A stretch of 64,000 nt of DNA from Siminovitchia thermophila (GTDB taxonomy: Bacteria > Bacillota > Bacilli > Bacillales > Bacillaceae_C), in contig NZ_JAFBFH010000020.1 of NCBI RefSeq assembly GCF_016909185.1, positions 16,566 through 80,565 of the forward strand, in the 5' to 3' direction. This document shows positions 25,213 through 33,899 of this stretch, one piece after another. The first letter of the stretch is position 1. Every line of letters starts with the position of its first letter. The notes below the pieces were generated by a model. That model saw nothing but the letters and a program-made list of their open reading frames with translations. It was not told the DNA's origin and made no database searches. The position numbers and the translations under genes were made by a program.

Positions 25213-25890
25213 ATGGGGATTTTAGCAAGGTTTAAGGATATTATGGCCAGCAATATGAACGCCTTATTGGACAAAGCAGAGAATCCTGAGAAAATGATCG
25301 ATCAGTATATGAGAAATGTAAATAGCGACTTGGGAAAGGTAAAAGCTGAAACAGCTTCCGTCATGGCGGAGGAGCAAAGGTCAAAAAGAGCGTTAAATGA
25401 GTGTTCTGCTGAAATTGAAAAAATGCAGCGTTATGCGGTGAAAGCATTGGAAGCGGGAAATGAAGATGACGCGCGGAAGTTTTTGGAGAAAAAAGCAACT
25501 TTAACGGAAAAAGAACAAGAGTTGCAGCAAGCATACAGCCTGGCCGCCTCCAACGCCATTCGCATGCGGGAAATGCATGACAAGCTTGTGGCTGATATCG
25601 GCGAGCTGGAAGCCCGGAGAGCGATGTTGAAAAGCAAGGCCGCCGTTGCCAGGACTCAGGAGCGGATGAATAAAATGGGGTCATCTGTAACAGGAGCGAA
25701 CGCCTCCATGTCGGCATTTGGTAGAATGGAAGAGAAAGTGGAACGGGCGTTGGATGAAGCGAATGCCATGGCCGAGTTGAATATGGCGCCAAAAGATGAC
25801 ATAGAAGAATTGACTGCCAAATATGATCGTAAGCCGGATGTAGAAGATGAGCTGACCGCTTTAAAAAAACAACTTGAAAATAAAGAATAA
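25213..25890 (+). CDS. pspA: PspA/IM30 family envelope-stress protein
   Basis: 225 residues, almost entirely alpha-helical coiled coil. The N-terminal GILARFKDIMASNMNALLDKAENPEKMIDQYMRN is the amphipathic membrane-binding helix plus helix 1 of PspA/IM30 proteins. These assemble into ESCRT-III-like rods and rings that protect damaged membranes. The length is normal. AGGAG lies 7 bases before the ATG. The three following genes match the ydjG, ydjH and ydjI neighbours found behind pspA (ydjF) in B. subtilis. Confidence 0.93.
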   Translation: MGILARFKDIMASNMNALLDKAENPEKMIDQYMRNVNSDLGKVKAETASVMAEEQRSKRALNECSAEIEKMQRYAVKALEAGNEDDARKFLEKKATLTEKEQELQQAYSLAASNAIRMREMHDKLVADIGELEARRAMLKSKAAVARTQERMNKMGSSVTGANASMSAFGRMEEKVERALDEANAMAELNMAPKDDIEELTAKYDRKPDVEDELTALKKQLENKE

Positions 25891-26007
25891 TATTTTATGA
25901 GAAGGCGCTTGAACACAAATAGATAACCTTAGTGTGAGCTGTAGCCCGGGCTGCAGCTTTTGCACTGTTTTAGCAAGTGATTTGAGCGATGAAAGGGGGC
26001 GTATCGG

Positions 26008-27036
26008 TTGGTTATTCATTATAAATGTGCGAATTGCGGGGATGATATGGCCTTTGACAGCGAGACGGGGATGTTGGCTTGCCAAAGCTGTGGAAGGCAA
26101 GATCATATAGATCAAATATCAGAAAACTTAAAGACAGTCGTTTTTTCAGATGATGAAGCAAAGGAGTATCATTGTGAAAATTGCGGAGCCGCCTTAATCA
26201 CAGAAGCGGAGACAGCAGCAACGACTTGCAGTTTCTGTGGCGCGGGGGTCGTTTTGCAGGATCGTCTGTCCGGTGTATTGGCGCCGGCAAAGGTGATTCC
26301 TTTTAAAATTAGTAAGGAAGAGGCGATGAGCGCTTTCAAGAAATGGTGTAAAAACGGTCTTCTTACACCAAGAGGATTTATGTCGGCCGACAGGGTCAAA
26401 GGAATCACCGGGATGTATGTTCCTTTTTGGCTTTATGACGTAAGCGGCCAAGCGGAGGTGGAGGCAGTCGCTACGAAAGTCAAAAGGTATACAAAGGGAG
26501 ATTATGAATACACTGAGACGAAATATTATGAGGTGTACCGGGATATCGATTTGTCCTATGTGAAGGTTCCCATTGATGCATCTGAAAAAATGGACGACAA
26601 CATCATGGATAAACTGGAACCTTTTCCTTATGATCAATTAAAAGACTTTAAAACACCTTACTTGGCAGGATATATTGCGGAAAAATACAACTACGATGAT
26701 CAAGAGCTTTTCCCTCGTGTTCAGTCCAAGATCAAACCATTCATAGATTCATATATCAGCTCTACCATTTCGGGGTATTCTTCTGTTACATATCGTCGAA
26801 AAGATATTGATACTACAAAGGTTCGCAGTGATTATGTCCTGCTCCCCGTCTGGATGGTTTATTATGATTATGATAAAACGGAACATACTTTTGCCATGAA
26901 TGGTCAAACCGGCAAGATTGTCGGCAAGCCCCCGATCAGTTATTCAAAGGCAGCCGCTTGGTTCGGAGGGATCGCAGGCACTTCATTTATCACGTTGAAG
27001 ATCGTCTCTCTCCTTATGGGAGGTGGCTTGTGGTGA
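26008..27036 (+). CDS. ydjG: TFIIB-type zinc-ribbon protein of the psp operon (YdjG-like)
   Basis: 342 residues. Two zinc ribbons lie at the N-terminus (CANCGDD..CQSCG and CENCGA..CSFCG), followed by a large mixed domain with KVIPFKISKEEAM and the MYVPFWLYDVSG motif, and a C-terminal membrane helix near residues 318-340. In B. subtilis YdjG and YdjH help recruit YdjI/PspA to the membrane. The TTG start at 26008 follows AAAGGGGG. A near-perfect hairpin (25938-25957) in the leader could attenuate transcription between pspA and this gene. It overlaps ydjH by 4 bases. Confidence 0.88.
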   Translation: MVIHYKCANCGDDMAFDSETGMLACQSCGRQDHIDQISENLKTVVFSDDEAKEYHCENCGAALITEAETAATTCSFCGAGVVLQDRLSGVLAPAKVIPFKISKEEAMSAFKKWCKNGLLTPRGFMSADRVKGITGMYVPFWLYDVSGQAEVEAVATKVKRYTKGDYEYTETKYYEVYRDIDLSYVKVPIDASEKMDDNIMDKLEPFPYDQLKDFKTPYLAGYIAEKYNYDDQELFPRVQSKIKPFIDSYISSTISGYSSVTYRRKDIDTTKVRSDYVLLPVWMVYYDYDKTEHTFAMNGQTGKIVGKPPISYSKAAAWFGGIAGTSFITLKIVSLLMGGGLW

Positions 27037-27827
27037 GGAACTATTTTTTAAAAAACATTTTGCTGATGGCTGTTCTCTTGTTGTTGTCCCTTTTGGTTTT
27101 TACAACCGCGGCAGCAAATTCTCCGGAAAAACAAAGAATCTTTGATAATGCCGAACTTTTGAGCAAAAGTGAAGTCAAAAAGCTTGAAGCGCTGGCCAAA
27201 AAATATGGGGCGAAAAGAGATACAGATTTTATCATATTGACCACCAAGAACGAGGAAGGCCAAGACACGAAGGAGCTTACCCAAGATTTTTATGATCAGC
27301 AGGCGCCGGGCTATGATAAGCCTCATGGAAATACCGTTATACTGACGCTTGATATGAAGAATCGGAACGTATATGTAGCGGGTTTTTACAAGGCGAAAAA
27401 ATATTTGAACCATGAGCGGGCAGATCTCGTCCGAAAAAAAATTACCCCGGACTTATCTGATGGCAATTACGACAAAGCGTTTCAATCATTTATTAAGACG
27501 TCTTCCAAGTACATGGGATTCAGGCCGGGAGTGAATCCGGATAATATCTTATTTAACGGGTGGTTTCAAATCATCGCTTCGCTCGTGATCGCATTAGCGG
27601 CGGTTGGCATAATGGCTTTCAATACAGGTGGAAAAGTGACTGTCAACGCGCGCACATACCACGACCAGAAGAATACAAAGGTAAAACAAAGAAAAGACCA
27701 GTATATCCGAACAAAAACAACGAAACGAAAAAAGCCTTCCAACAATAGCAGTGGTGAGAGTGCCGGTTCTGGCGGCGGGACCACAAAAAGCGGACATTCC
27801 CACAGCGGCAGTATGGGGAAATTTTAG
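27033..27827 (+). CDS. ydjH: TPM-domain membrane protein (YdjH-like)
   Basis: 264 residues. A signal/anchor helix (residues 8-27) is followed by a TPM domain with FDNAELLSKSEVKKLEALAKKYG, TDFIILTT and VYVAGFYKAKKYL. A second membrane helix sits near residue 170, and a basic, Ser/Gly-rich cytoplasmic tail ends SGHSHSGSMGKF. It is a partner of YdjG in the psp operon. The GTG at 27033 overlaps the ydjG stop as GTGA and has GGGAGGT 9 bases upstream; a GTG three bases earlier is an alternative. Confidence 0.88.
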   Translation: MRNYFLKNILLMAVLLLLSLLVFTTAAANSPEKQRIFDNAELLSKSEVKKLEALAKKYGAKRDTDFIILTTKNEEGQDTKELTQDFYDQQAPGYDKPHGNTVILTLDMKNRNVYVAGFYKAKKYLNHERADLVRKKITPDLSDGNYDKAFQSFIKTSSKYMGFRPGVNPDNILFNGWFQIIASLVIALAAVGIMAFNTGGKVTVNARTYHDQKNTKVKQRKDQYIRTKTTKRKKPSNNSSGESAGSGGGTTKSGHSHSGSMGKF

Positions 27828-27848
27828 GTTTGAAAGGAATGATCATCG

Positions 27849-28826
27849 GTGGTATTTTTTAAAAATCAATTTGCTAACGTAGTTGAGTGGGAAGAATTCA
27901 GGGACGATATGATTTTTTGGAAATGGAGCAACCGGGAAATCAAAAAAGGAAGCCGGCTCATTATCCGGCCCGGCCAGGATGCGATCTTTTTAAATAACGG
28001 AAAAATCGAAGGGATCTTTCAAGAAGAAGGAGATTATAATATTGAATCACAGATTATCCCTTTTTTATCGACTTTAAAAGGATTTAAGTTCGGCTTCAAC
28101 AGCGGCATGAGGGTTGAAGTGCTGTTTGTCAACACGAAGGAGTTTACCGTGAAATGGGGAACGAAAAACCCCATTAATATTCCCACGCCCCAGCTTCCGG
28201 GCGGCATGCCAGTCAGGGCCAACGGTACTTTCCAATTTAAAGTCAATGATTATATCGCGCTGATTGATAAAATTGCCGGAGTAAAAAACAGCTATCTCGT
28301 AGAAGATGTAAAAATCAGGATCATCTCCATTCTTGATCAGCTTTTAATGAAGTGGATTTCAAAAGAAGGAAAAGACATGTTTAATTTGCAGGCAAACGCT
28401 TTTGAAATTGCCCGGGGAATTCAGGAAGATCTTGACATGCAAATTCTTGATAGCGGCATGACGATCACGGGCTTCCACATTATGAGCTTCAATTATCCGA
28501 AAGAAATCCAAGACATGATTACGAAGACTGCTTCGCACGGCATGATCGGAGACCTTCAAACCTATCAGCAAGTATCAATGACGGATGGCATCGCATCCGG
28601 TAAGGTTCAAGGCGGCGGAACCGCTGCGGATATGGCCGGAATGATGATGGGGATGAGCATGGCCGATAAAATGATGAAAAATATGAATCAAGACCAGCAG
28701 GAGGCGCCCAATCAGACTGGCCAACCGCAAGCAGGGGGAGGAAAATTACCGAATTTCTGTCCGAATTGCGGGGAGAAAACAAGCGGCGGGAATTTCTGCT
28801 CGAGCTGCGGGCAGAAGCTGGTGTAA
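27849..28826 (+). CDS. ydjI: SPFH-domain protein with C-terminal zinc ribbon (YdjI-like)
   Basis: 325 residues. The N-terminal two thirds form the virion-core/SPFH-like domain (FANVVEW, SRLIIRPGQDAIFLNNGKI, FNSGMRVEVLFVNTKEFTVKWGT). A Met/Gly-rich linker follows, and a zinc ribbon FCPNCGEK..FCSSCGQ closes the protein. In B. subtilis YdjI links PspA to the membrane proteins YdjG and YdjH. GTG start with AAGGAA upstream. It is the last gene of the operon; a terminator-like repeat follows after 14 bases. Confidence 0.9.
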   Translation: MVFFKNQFANVVEWEEFRDDMIFWKWSNREIKKGSRLIIRPGQDAIFLNNGKIEGIFQEEGDYNIESQIIPFLSTLKGFKFGFNSGMRVEVLFVNTKEFTVKWGTKNPINIPTPQLPGGMPVRANGTFQFKVNDYIALIDKIAGVKNSYLVEDVKIRIISILDQLLMKWISKEGKDMFNLQANAFEIARGIQEDLDMQILDSGMTITGFHIMSFNYPKEIQDMITKTASHGMIGDLQTYQQVSMTDGIASGKVQGGGTAADMAGMMMGMSMADKMMKNMNQDQQEAPNQTGQPQAGGGKLPNFCPNCGEKTSGGNFCSSCGQKLV

Positions 28827-28840
28827 GCGAATGAGAAAAA

Positions 28841-28969
28841 GGGGACTGTGTAAAAAGTCCAATTTAGAGTTAATACACTAAAATGTAAAGCCCAAGAATG
28901 TTGATTTTACGGCAATCTTGGGTTTGTTTTTTAGTTTTCATGCTGCAATATTCCTTTTCGGATAGCCTC
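28841..28969 (-). repeat. Dispersed terminator-like repeat family 2, copy 2 (inverted)
   Basis: Same element as at 24983 in the opposite direction: GGGGACTGTGTAAAAAGTCC end first, a central CCCAAGAATG / CAATCTTGGG hairpin, and a CTTTTCGGATAGCC end. It directly follows the psp operon and probably terminates it. Confidence 0.85.
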
Positions 28970-28981
28970 TTTAACTATTGG

Positions 28982-29287
28982 AAAGTCGCGAGCAATTTTC
29001 CAAAGTCATGAGTAAATCTAAAAAGTCGCTGACAATTTTCCGAAATCGTGAGTAAATCTAAAAAGTAGCTGGCAATTCCCCAAAGTCATGAGTAAATCTA
29101 AAAAGTCGCTGACAATTTTCCAAAATCGTGAGTGAATCTAAAAAGTCGCGAGTAATGACCTGGAATCGGCGAGTAAATTTAAAAAATGGATAGTATTTTC
29201 CAATAGTCGCTAGTAAACCGAAATAGTGGATAGTAAATGAAAAAAGTCGCGAATAATCCTAAAAAAGACGAGCAAATTCCAAAGAGT
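28982..29287 (+). repeat. Degenerate tandem repeat of about 20-bp units (AAAGTCGCGAGTAAATCTAA type)
   Basis: About 15 units. In the left half, units ending AATTTTCC alternate with units ending AAATCTAA, giving a 40-bp higher-order period; the right half is more diverged. The array is not coding in any frame. It lies between the psp operon and a terminator, with no gene from 28827 to 29555. Confidence 0.85.
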
Positions 29288-29324
29288 GAATGGATTTAAG
29301 CTTTCGAGGGTTTTTTGACAGTCT

Positions 29325-29362
29325 AAGGCTCCTTATGGATCAGATGAAGGAGCCTTATCTTT
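29325..29362 (+). terminator. Strong hairpin terminator
   Basis: AAGGCTCCTT (29325-29334) and AAGGAGCCTT (29347-29356) pair perfectly and are followed by ATCTTTTTA. It could stop transcripts leaving the psp operon and the tandem array; an A-run on the other side is missing. Confidence 0.75.
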
Positions 29363-29555
29363 TTATGCGGGAACAATTGGGTTTCTGACGATTTTCACTT
29401 CGTAGAAAGAAATGTAATTATCAATGATATCATCAGGTCTGCCTCCGGGATCAGGGGAGTGCGCACACCTGCCAAGATGGATGATCATCACCAAGTGATT
29501 GTAACGGCGCCTATCTCAGCGTGGTTAAGGGGAATGTGCACTCTTTACAATGCCC

Positions 29556-30002
29556 TTAACTTGCAAATAGCTTTTGCACATTATCCGCAAACTCGTCGGC
29601 GGATTTTTTAACGGTTCCTTTCATTAAAATATCTCCCAATGTAGCTAAACGACCTGTCATTTGCAGATCCATTTCATAATGAATTTTTGTAACATTTTCC
29701 TCCACTTCTTCAAGCTGAACAGTCATTTTTGACTTAAATAAACCAGCCAGTTTCATCGGTTTGCCAACCATTTCAACTTTCAGTTCTTCACCTTCCACAG
29801 CATCGGCCAGAACCCCATTGGCTTTAAATTTAATGGTCATGAATTTTGTTTTGACAACCATATCTGCTTCATATTCCGTATCACTATGAGCGACTAAATT
29901 TTGACATCCTGGTACGCAACTGGCCAGTTTTTCAACATCCATAAAAACCGTCCAAACATCCTCTTTTGCCGCATTGATCGTAAATGAATCTTTTATCTTC
30001 AT
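29556..30002 (-). CDS. CoxG-like SRPBCC protein
   Basis: 148 residues, the START/SRPBCC fold of the CoxG (carbon monoxide dehydrogenase subunit G) group: INAAKEDVWTVFMDVEKLASCVPGCQNL at the N-terminus and the long helix at the C-terminus (TVKKSADEFADNVQKLF). In CO-oxidising bacteria CoxG anchors the molybdenum enzyme to the membrane; no such enzyme is present here. As last gene of a flavoprotein operon it may bind lipid or quinone, or anchor the dehydrogenase. That role is inferred from position. It starts 17 bases after the upstream FAD protein. Confidence 0.8.
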   Translation of the reverse strand: MKIKDSFTINAAKEDVWTVFMDVEKLASCVPGCQNLVAHSDTEYEADMVVKTKFMTIKFKANGVLADAVEGEELKVEMVGKPMKLAGLFKSKMTVQLEEVEENVTKIHYEMDLQMTGRLATLGDILMKGTVKKSADEFADNVQKLFAS

Positions 30003-30019
30003 GAAAGTCGTTCCTTTCT

Positions 30020-30853
30020 TTACTGAAATAATTGCTTCACACTTGCCTCGATTCGTTCGCTAGCCACTTCGAATTGATCGGTGCAATGGCCAAAAGCCAG
30101 TATATTTTCCACGCTCGTTTGACCCGCATGATTGGTCACAACAAAGTGTTGATCATTTAATTCAATCCCGGTGCCTTTGAGGAAGAACGTTGACGGTATG
30201 AATCCTTCACTAAAAATGAAACTATCACAATCCAATGATTCCATTTGGTCATTATGCTTATTTTTTATATCTACTTTTTCAACACGTGATGTCCCATGAA
30301 TCTTGTGTACAGCATAATCATCTGCTTGGACCGTTACGACATCAACGCCTTGCTTTGTTGCTAAAATGGCAGAGACAGCACGTGAGGTTTTACTGTTTTC
30401 ATATACAGCTACTTTTTTTCCCGGGAGTAAGTTTCTGTTCATTAAGCCGATTGCCATCGTTGGCGTCATCACGCCGGCCGGTCTTGTTCCATCGATTTTA
30501 TGCGCTTCTCTTGGTTTTTCCAGAGCGCCCGAGCAAATAATGATTTTTTCGGCCGTTATATCTTTTGTTCCCGAAGAAGTCTGGATATTCAATTCGTGAT
30601 TTCCTCCGGCAAATGCTTCAAATAAACCTGTCACCGTTGCCTTCGTCCATTTTTCATATGGCAGTTCCTTGAATGTTTCGACTAACTTCTTTTCTGCTTC
30701 AAATCCCTCTTCATGAAAAAGGGGGTTGCTAAAACCGCCAAATTCATCGTGATAGTCGACGACTAACACATCTTTCAGGCCTAACTCATGCGCTTTTAAT
30801 GCAGTCTCGATTCCAGTTAAACCTGCGCCTATAATGACAAGTTCATACTTCAT
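30020..30853 (-). CDS. FAD/NAD-dependent oxidoreductase subunit (GlpB/HcnB-like)
   Basis: 277 residues. The N-terminal FAD dinucleotide fold is IIGAGLTGIETALKAHELG. The segment IICSGALEKPREAHKIDGTRPAGVMTPTMAIGLMNRN is the signature of the pyridine-nucleotide-disulfide-like subunit found in heteromeric dehydrogenases (opine oxidase, HcnB, bacterial GlpA partner proteins). A second nucleotide-binding strand (KKVAVYENSKTSRAV) follows, and ILAFGHCTDQFE is the FAD-closing motif. It overlaps the GlpA-like gene by 4 bases, so the two proteins likely form one complex. Without a DUF1667 protein, which often accompanies such pairs, electron transfer may use another partner. Confidence 0.8.
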   Translation of the reverse strand: MKYELVIIGAGLTGIETALKAHELGLKDVLVVDYHDEFGGFSNPLFHEEGFEAEKKLVETFKELPYEKWTKATVTGLFEAFAGGNHELNIQTSSGTKDITAEKIIICSGALEKPREAHKIDGTRPAGVMTPTMAIGLMNRNLLPGKKVAVYENSKTSRAVSAILATKQGVDVVTVQADDYAVHKIHGTSRVEKVDIKNKHNDQMESLDCDSFIFSEGFIPSTFFLKGTGIELNDQHFVVTNHAGQTSVENILAFGHCTDQFEVASERIEASVKQLFQ

Positions 30854-32256
30854 CTTTGTTGGCCCCCTTTTACAGCGATCGTTGAATGTTGTATACCTTT
30901 TAGAGGTACCTTATGATCATCCAATCCATATTCATGAAGGATATCGACAATTTTTGGAATGCAGCAGTTACCTTGACACTCGCCTAAGGTAGCGCCAGTT
31001 CTCCTTTTGACTCCATCAATGGTTGTTGGTGGAACAGGACCTTCCATTGCATTCGTAATTTCGCCTCTTGTAATGGTCCGGCATAAACAAATAATTTCTC
31101 CCACATTCTCTTCTGAATCATCAAATAAGTTGGGGATTTCTATTTTCGCATCATGATCTTTTTCCAATTCTAATCCGGCACTTTGTAATTGTTCGGCAAC
31201 AACTTCGGCTATGCCTGGTGAAGCGGATAATCCAGTAGAGCGAATACCGGCAGCGTGGATAAATTGTTTGTTTTTTTCTGATGGTCTAATGACATAATCG
31301 CCTGTACTGCAGACTGCTCTAATGCCGGCAAATTGCCGGATGCTATCATATTCTCGTACTTGAGGGATGAGCTTTTCACAACCAGTTAAAACTTGCTCTA
31401 TTCCTTCCGTACTTGTAGATTTATCCTCTTTATCCTGCTGGTCTTCTGCTGTCGGACCGAGTAAAAATCCTCCAAACACGACTGGAGAAACTAATGTGCC
31501 TTTTGATTTGGCAGTAGGCACCGGCAAAATAATTTGCGAAATATCAATTTCTTCTTCTGTTAAGATAAATTGTCCTTTTCTTGGTGAAATGGTAAAACTC
31601 GTATCGCCGATCATCCGGCTAATGTGATCCGAATATACCCCCGCCGCATTCACGATATATTTTGTGTTAATTTCCCGGCCATCTTCTAATATGACGGAAA
31701 AGCCATTCTCGATCTCTTTTATATCAATGACGCCGGACCCTAAAAATAGTTCAGCTCCATTGATGACTGCTAATTCGGCATAAGAACGGGTGGCAGTAAA
31801 AGGGTCACAAATCGCTTCACCAGGAATGGAAAGAGCGCCGACTACTTTGTCTGTAACAGCCGGATTCATTTCCAATACTTCGTCTCGATCTAACCATTCC
31901 ACATGGGCACCGTTTGCTTCTGCATTTGGGATATATTTCTTTTCAATGATTTCCTTTTCCTCTTCGTTTGTAGCGACCATGATGGCACCACAAGGAATGT
32001 AAGGAATTTTTAATTGTTCTGTATAATCAGGCCATAAATCACGGGAACGTTTCAAACATTCCGCTTCCAAAGAATTGGGCGGCGCATCAAAGCCTGTATG
32101 GATAATTCCGCTGTTCGCCTTACTGGCACCTTCACAAACATCAGGCTGTTTTTCTACTAAAGCAATAGATAAATGATACAGGGATAGTTTTCGTAATATG
32201 GCAGTTCCTACAACTCCGCCGCCAATGACTACTACGTCTTTTATTTCATTCTGCAT
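30850..32256 (-). CDS. GlpA-like FAD-dependent dehydrogenase with C-terminal [2Fe-2S] domain
   Basis: 468 residues. The DAO-type FAD domain starts VVVIGGGVVGTAILRKLSLY, continues with GASKANSGIIHTGFDAPP, and contains KYIVNAAGVYSDHISRM. The last 90 residues form a BFD-like [2Fe-2S] domain with cysteines in ICLCRTITRGEI and CQGNCCIPKIV. This layout is that of anaerobic glycerol-3-phosphate dehydrogenase subunit A. With the kinase encoded upstream it would oxidise a phosphorylated polyol or amino alcohol to a keto compound. The gene has its own promoter (32298-32326) and GGGAG before the ATG. Confidence 0.85.
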   Translation of the reverse strand: MQNEIKDVVVIGGGVVGTAILRKLSLYHLSIALVEKQPDVCEGASKANSGIIHTGFDAPPNSLEAECLKRSRDLWPDYTEQLKIPYIPCGAIMVATNEEEKEIIEKKYIPNAEANGAHVEWLDRDEVLEMNPAVTDKVVGALSIPGEAICDPFTATRSYAELAVINGAELFLGSGVIDIKEIENGFSVILEDGREINTKYIVNAAGVYSDHISRMIGDTSFTISPRKGQFILTEEEIDISQIILPVPTAKSKGTLVSPVVFGGFLLGPTAEDQQDKEDKSTSTEGIEQVLTGCEKLIPQVREYDSIRQFAGIRAVCSTGDYVIRPSEKNKQFIHAAGIRSTGLSASPGIAEVVAEQLQSAGLELEKDHDAKIEIPNLFDDSEENVGEIICLCRTITRGEITNAMEGPVPPTTIDGVKRRTGATLGECQGNCCIPKIVDILHEYGLDDHKVPLKGIQHSTIAVKGGQQR

Positions 32257-32297
32257 TTCGTTTCTCCCTTCATCAAACAGATCATTTTGTTAAAACT

Positions 32298-32341
32298 ATT
32301 ATACAATCAACACAAATACACGTCAAGTTGTAACAAATACA
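32298..32341 (-). promoter_or_regulatory. Promoter of the GlpA-like gene with paired 9-bp operator repeats
   Basis: On the minus strand TTGACG (32326-32321) and TATAAT (32303-32298) are 17 bases apart. Two identical TGTATTTGT units (plus-strand ACAAATACA at 32312-32320 and 32333-32341) flank the -35 with a 21-base offset, two helical turns. Such phased direct repeats are typical binding sites of DeoR-family repressors, and a DeoR gene heads this cluster. Confidence 0.75.
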
Positions 32342-32367
32342 CAAGAAGTTGGCAATAATTTCAACAA

Positions 32368-32399
32368 AAAGGGCATTAATACATTCATTAATGCCCTTT
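32368..32399 (-). terminator. Terminator after the kinase gene
   Basis: AAAGGGCATTAAT and ATTAATGCCCTTT form a perfect 13-bp stem with a 6-base loop and a T-run on the minus strand. It separates the eutH-kinase transcript from the dehydrogenase transcript. Confidence 0.85.
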
Positions 32400-32403
32400 C
32401 ATG

Positions 32404-33897
32404 TTACTCAGAGGTCCAATTCTTTGAGCGTTCCACCGCTCTTTTCCAGCCGGTCATTAATTTTTCTCTTTCTTCTTCTGTTATTTTTGGCGTATATCGT
32501 TTGCTTAACTTCCATTTAGAGGCTATTTCATCAAGGCTGTTAAATTCCCCAATCGCCAAAGCCGCTAAATAAGCCGAACCAAGGGCAGTTGTTTCGGTGA
32601 TGACAGGGACATCAATCGGTATGCCGAGTAAGTCTGCTTGGAATTGCATTAAAAAGTCATTCACTACTGGACCGCCATCCACACGCATCACTTTTATGTT
32701 GATTCCCGAGTCTTTTTCCATAACATCCATGTTTTCCTTCACTTGATAAGCAATGCTTTCCAGTGTCGCCCTTACAATATGGGCCCTTGTTGTTCCAGCA
32801 GTAATGCCTACCATTGTACCCCGGGCATATGGATCCCAATGAGGTGCGGCCAATCCAACAAATGCAGGCACGAAATAAACTCCGCCTGTATCTGGTACAG
32901 ATTTCGCCAAGTTTTCTGTTTCTTGCGCGGTTTCAATGATGTTAATTCCATCTCGCAGCCATTGAATAGCTGCTCCAGTAATATAAATGCCGCCATCTAA
33001 AGCAAAGGAAGTTTTGTCGTTGATATTCCAAGCAACTGTCGTTAATAAACCGTTTTTGGAATCTACTATTTTTTCTCCCGTGTTCATTAACATGAAGCAA
33101 CCTGTTCCATAGGTGGTTTTGACAGTACCTGGCTCAAAGCAAGCCTGTCCAAAAAGAGCTGCTTGTTGATCGACGACACTTCCGGCTATGGGAATTGCTC
33201 CACCTAAAAAGCTCCCCGGATCTGTATTGCCATAATGTTCGCAGGAAGGACGTATCTGGGCCATCATTGATTTTGGTATGTTTAATCTTTCTAAAATTTC
33301 ATCATCCCAACAACCTTTATGAATATTCATTAACATCGTTCTGGAAGCGGTTGAATAGTCGGTAATATGGAGCCGTCCATTGGTCATTTTCCAGATGAGC
33401 CACGTATCTATGGTTCCGGCCAACAAATCTCCTTTTTCCGCTTTTTCTCTTGCCCCATCCACGTGATCCAAAATCCATTTTATTTTCAATGCGGAGAAGT
33501 ATGATTCAACTAAGACACCGGTTTTTTCTTTTATGACTTTTCCCCATTCTTCATTTAATTTGTCTGCTTCTTGAGCCGTTCTTCTATCTTGCCAGACAAT
33601 GGCATTGTACACGGGTATGCCGGTATGCCGATCCCAAACAACGACTGTTTCACCTTGGTTATCTAATCCTATTGCTGTGATTTCATTAATTCTTAGATTT
33701 CCTTTTTCGAGGGCAGTCCCGATGGATTCTTTTGTTTTCTCCCATATTTCTAACGCATCATGCTCAACCCATCCCGGCTGAGGATAGTATTGCGTATGCT
33801 CTACATACCCTTGGGAATGAATTTCCCAATCATCATTTAAAATTAACGTTGTTGTACCTGTAGTTCCTTGATCAAGTCCAATGAAATATTTTTTCAT
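32404..33897 (-). CDS. glpK: Glycerol-kinase-like FGGY kinase with altered substrate site
   Basis: 497 residues, full-length FGGY kinase. N-terminal ATPase loop IGLDQGTTGTTTLIL, YNAIVWQDRRT, VDQQAALFGQ with the catalytic Asp, YGTGCFMLMNTGE and RVDGGPVVNDFLMQFQAD are all present, so it aligns along its whole length with glycerol kinase. The glycerol-binding NQRE motif, where Arg83 in E. coli contacts the substrate, is NQGE here (Gly82, Glu83). The Tyr-His-Phe element that carries the PTS-regulated His of many Gram-positive GlpK proteins is also missing. The kinase is therefore probably active, but its substrate may be another polyol or an amino alcohol. It begins 2 bases after eutH. Confidence 0.85.
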   Translation of the reverse strand: MKKYFIGLDQGTTGTTTLILNDDWEIHSQGYVEHTQYYPQPGWVEHDALEIWEKTKESIGTALEKGNLRINEITAIGLDNQGETVVVWDRHTGIPVYNAIVWQDRRTAQEADKLNEEWGKVIKEKTGVLVESYFSALKIKWILDHVDGAREKAEKGDLLAGTIDTWLIWKMTNGRLHITDYSTASRTMLMNIHKGCWDDEILERLNIPKSMMAQIRPSCEHYGNTDPGSFLGGAIPIAGSVVDQQAALFGQACFEPGTVKTTYGTGCFMLMNTGEKIVDSKNGLLTTVAWNINDKTSFALDGGIYITGAAIQWLRDGINIIETAQETENLAKSVPDTGGVYFVPAFVGLAAPHWDPYARGTMVGITAGTTRAHIVRATLESIAYQVKENMDVMEKDSGINIKVMRVDGGPVVNDFLMQFQADLLGIPIDVPVITETTALGSAYLAALAIGEFNSLDEIASKWKLSKRYTPKITEEEREKLMTGWKRAVERSKNWTSE

Positions 33898-33899
33898 AT

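Noticed and set aside
28982..29287. CRISPR array
   Set aside because: Units of 20 bases abut directly and are degenerate; there are no unique spacers between conserved repeats and no cas genes.
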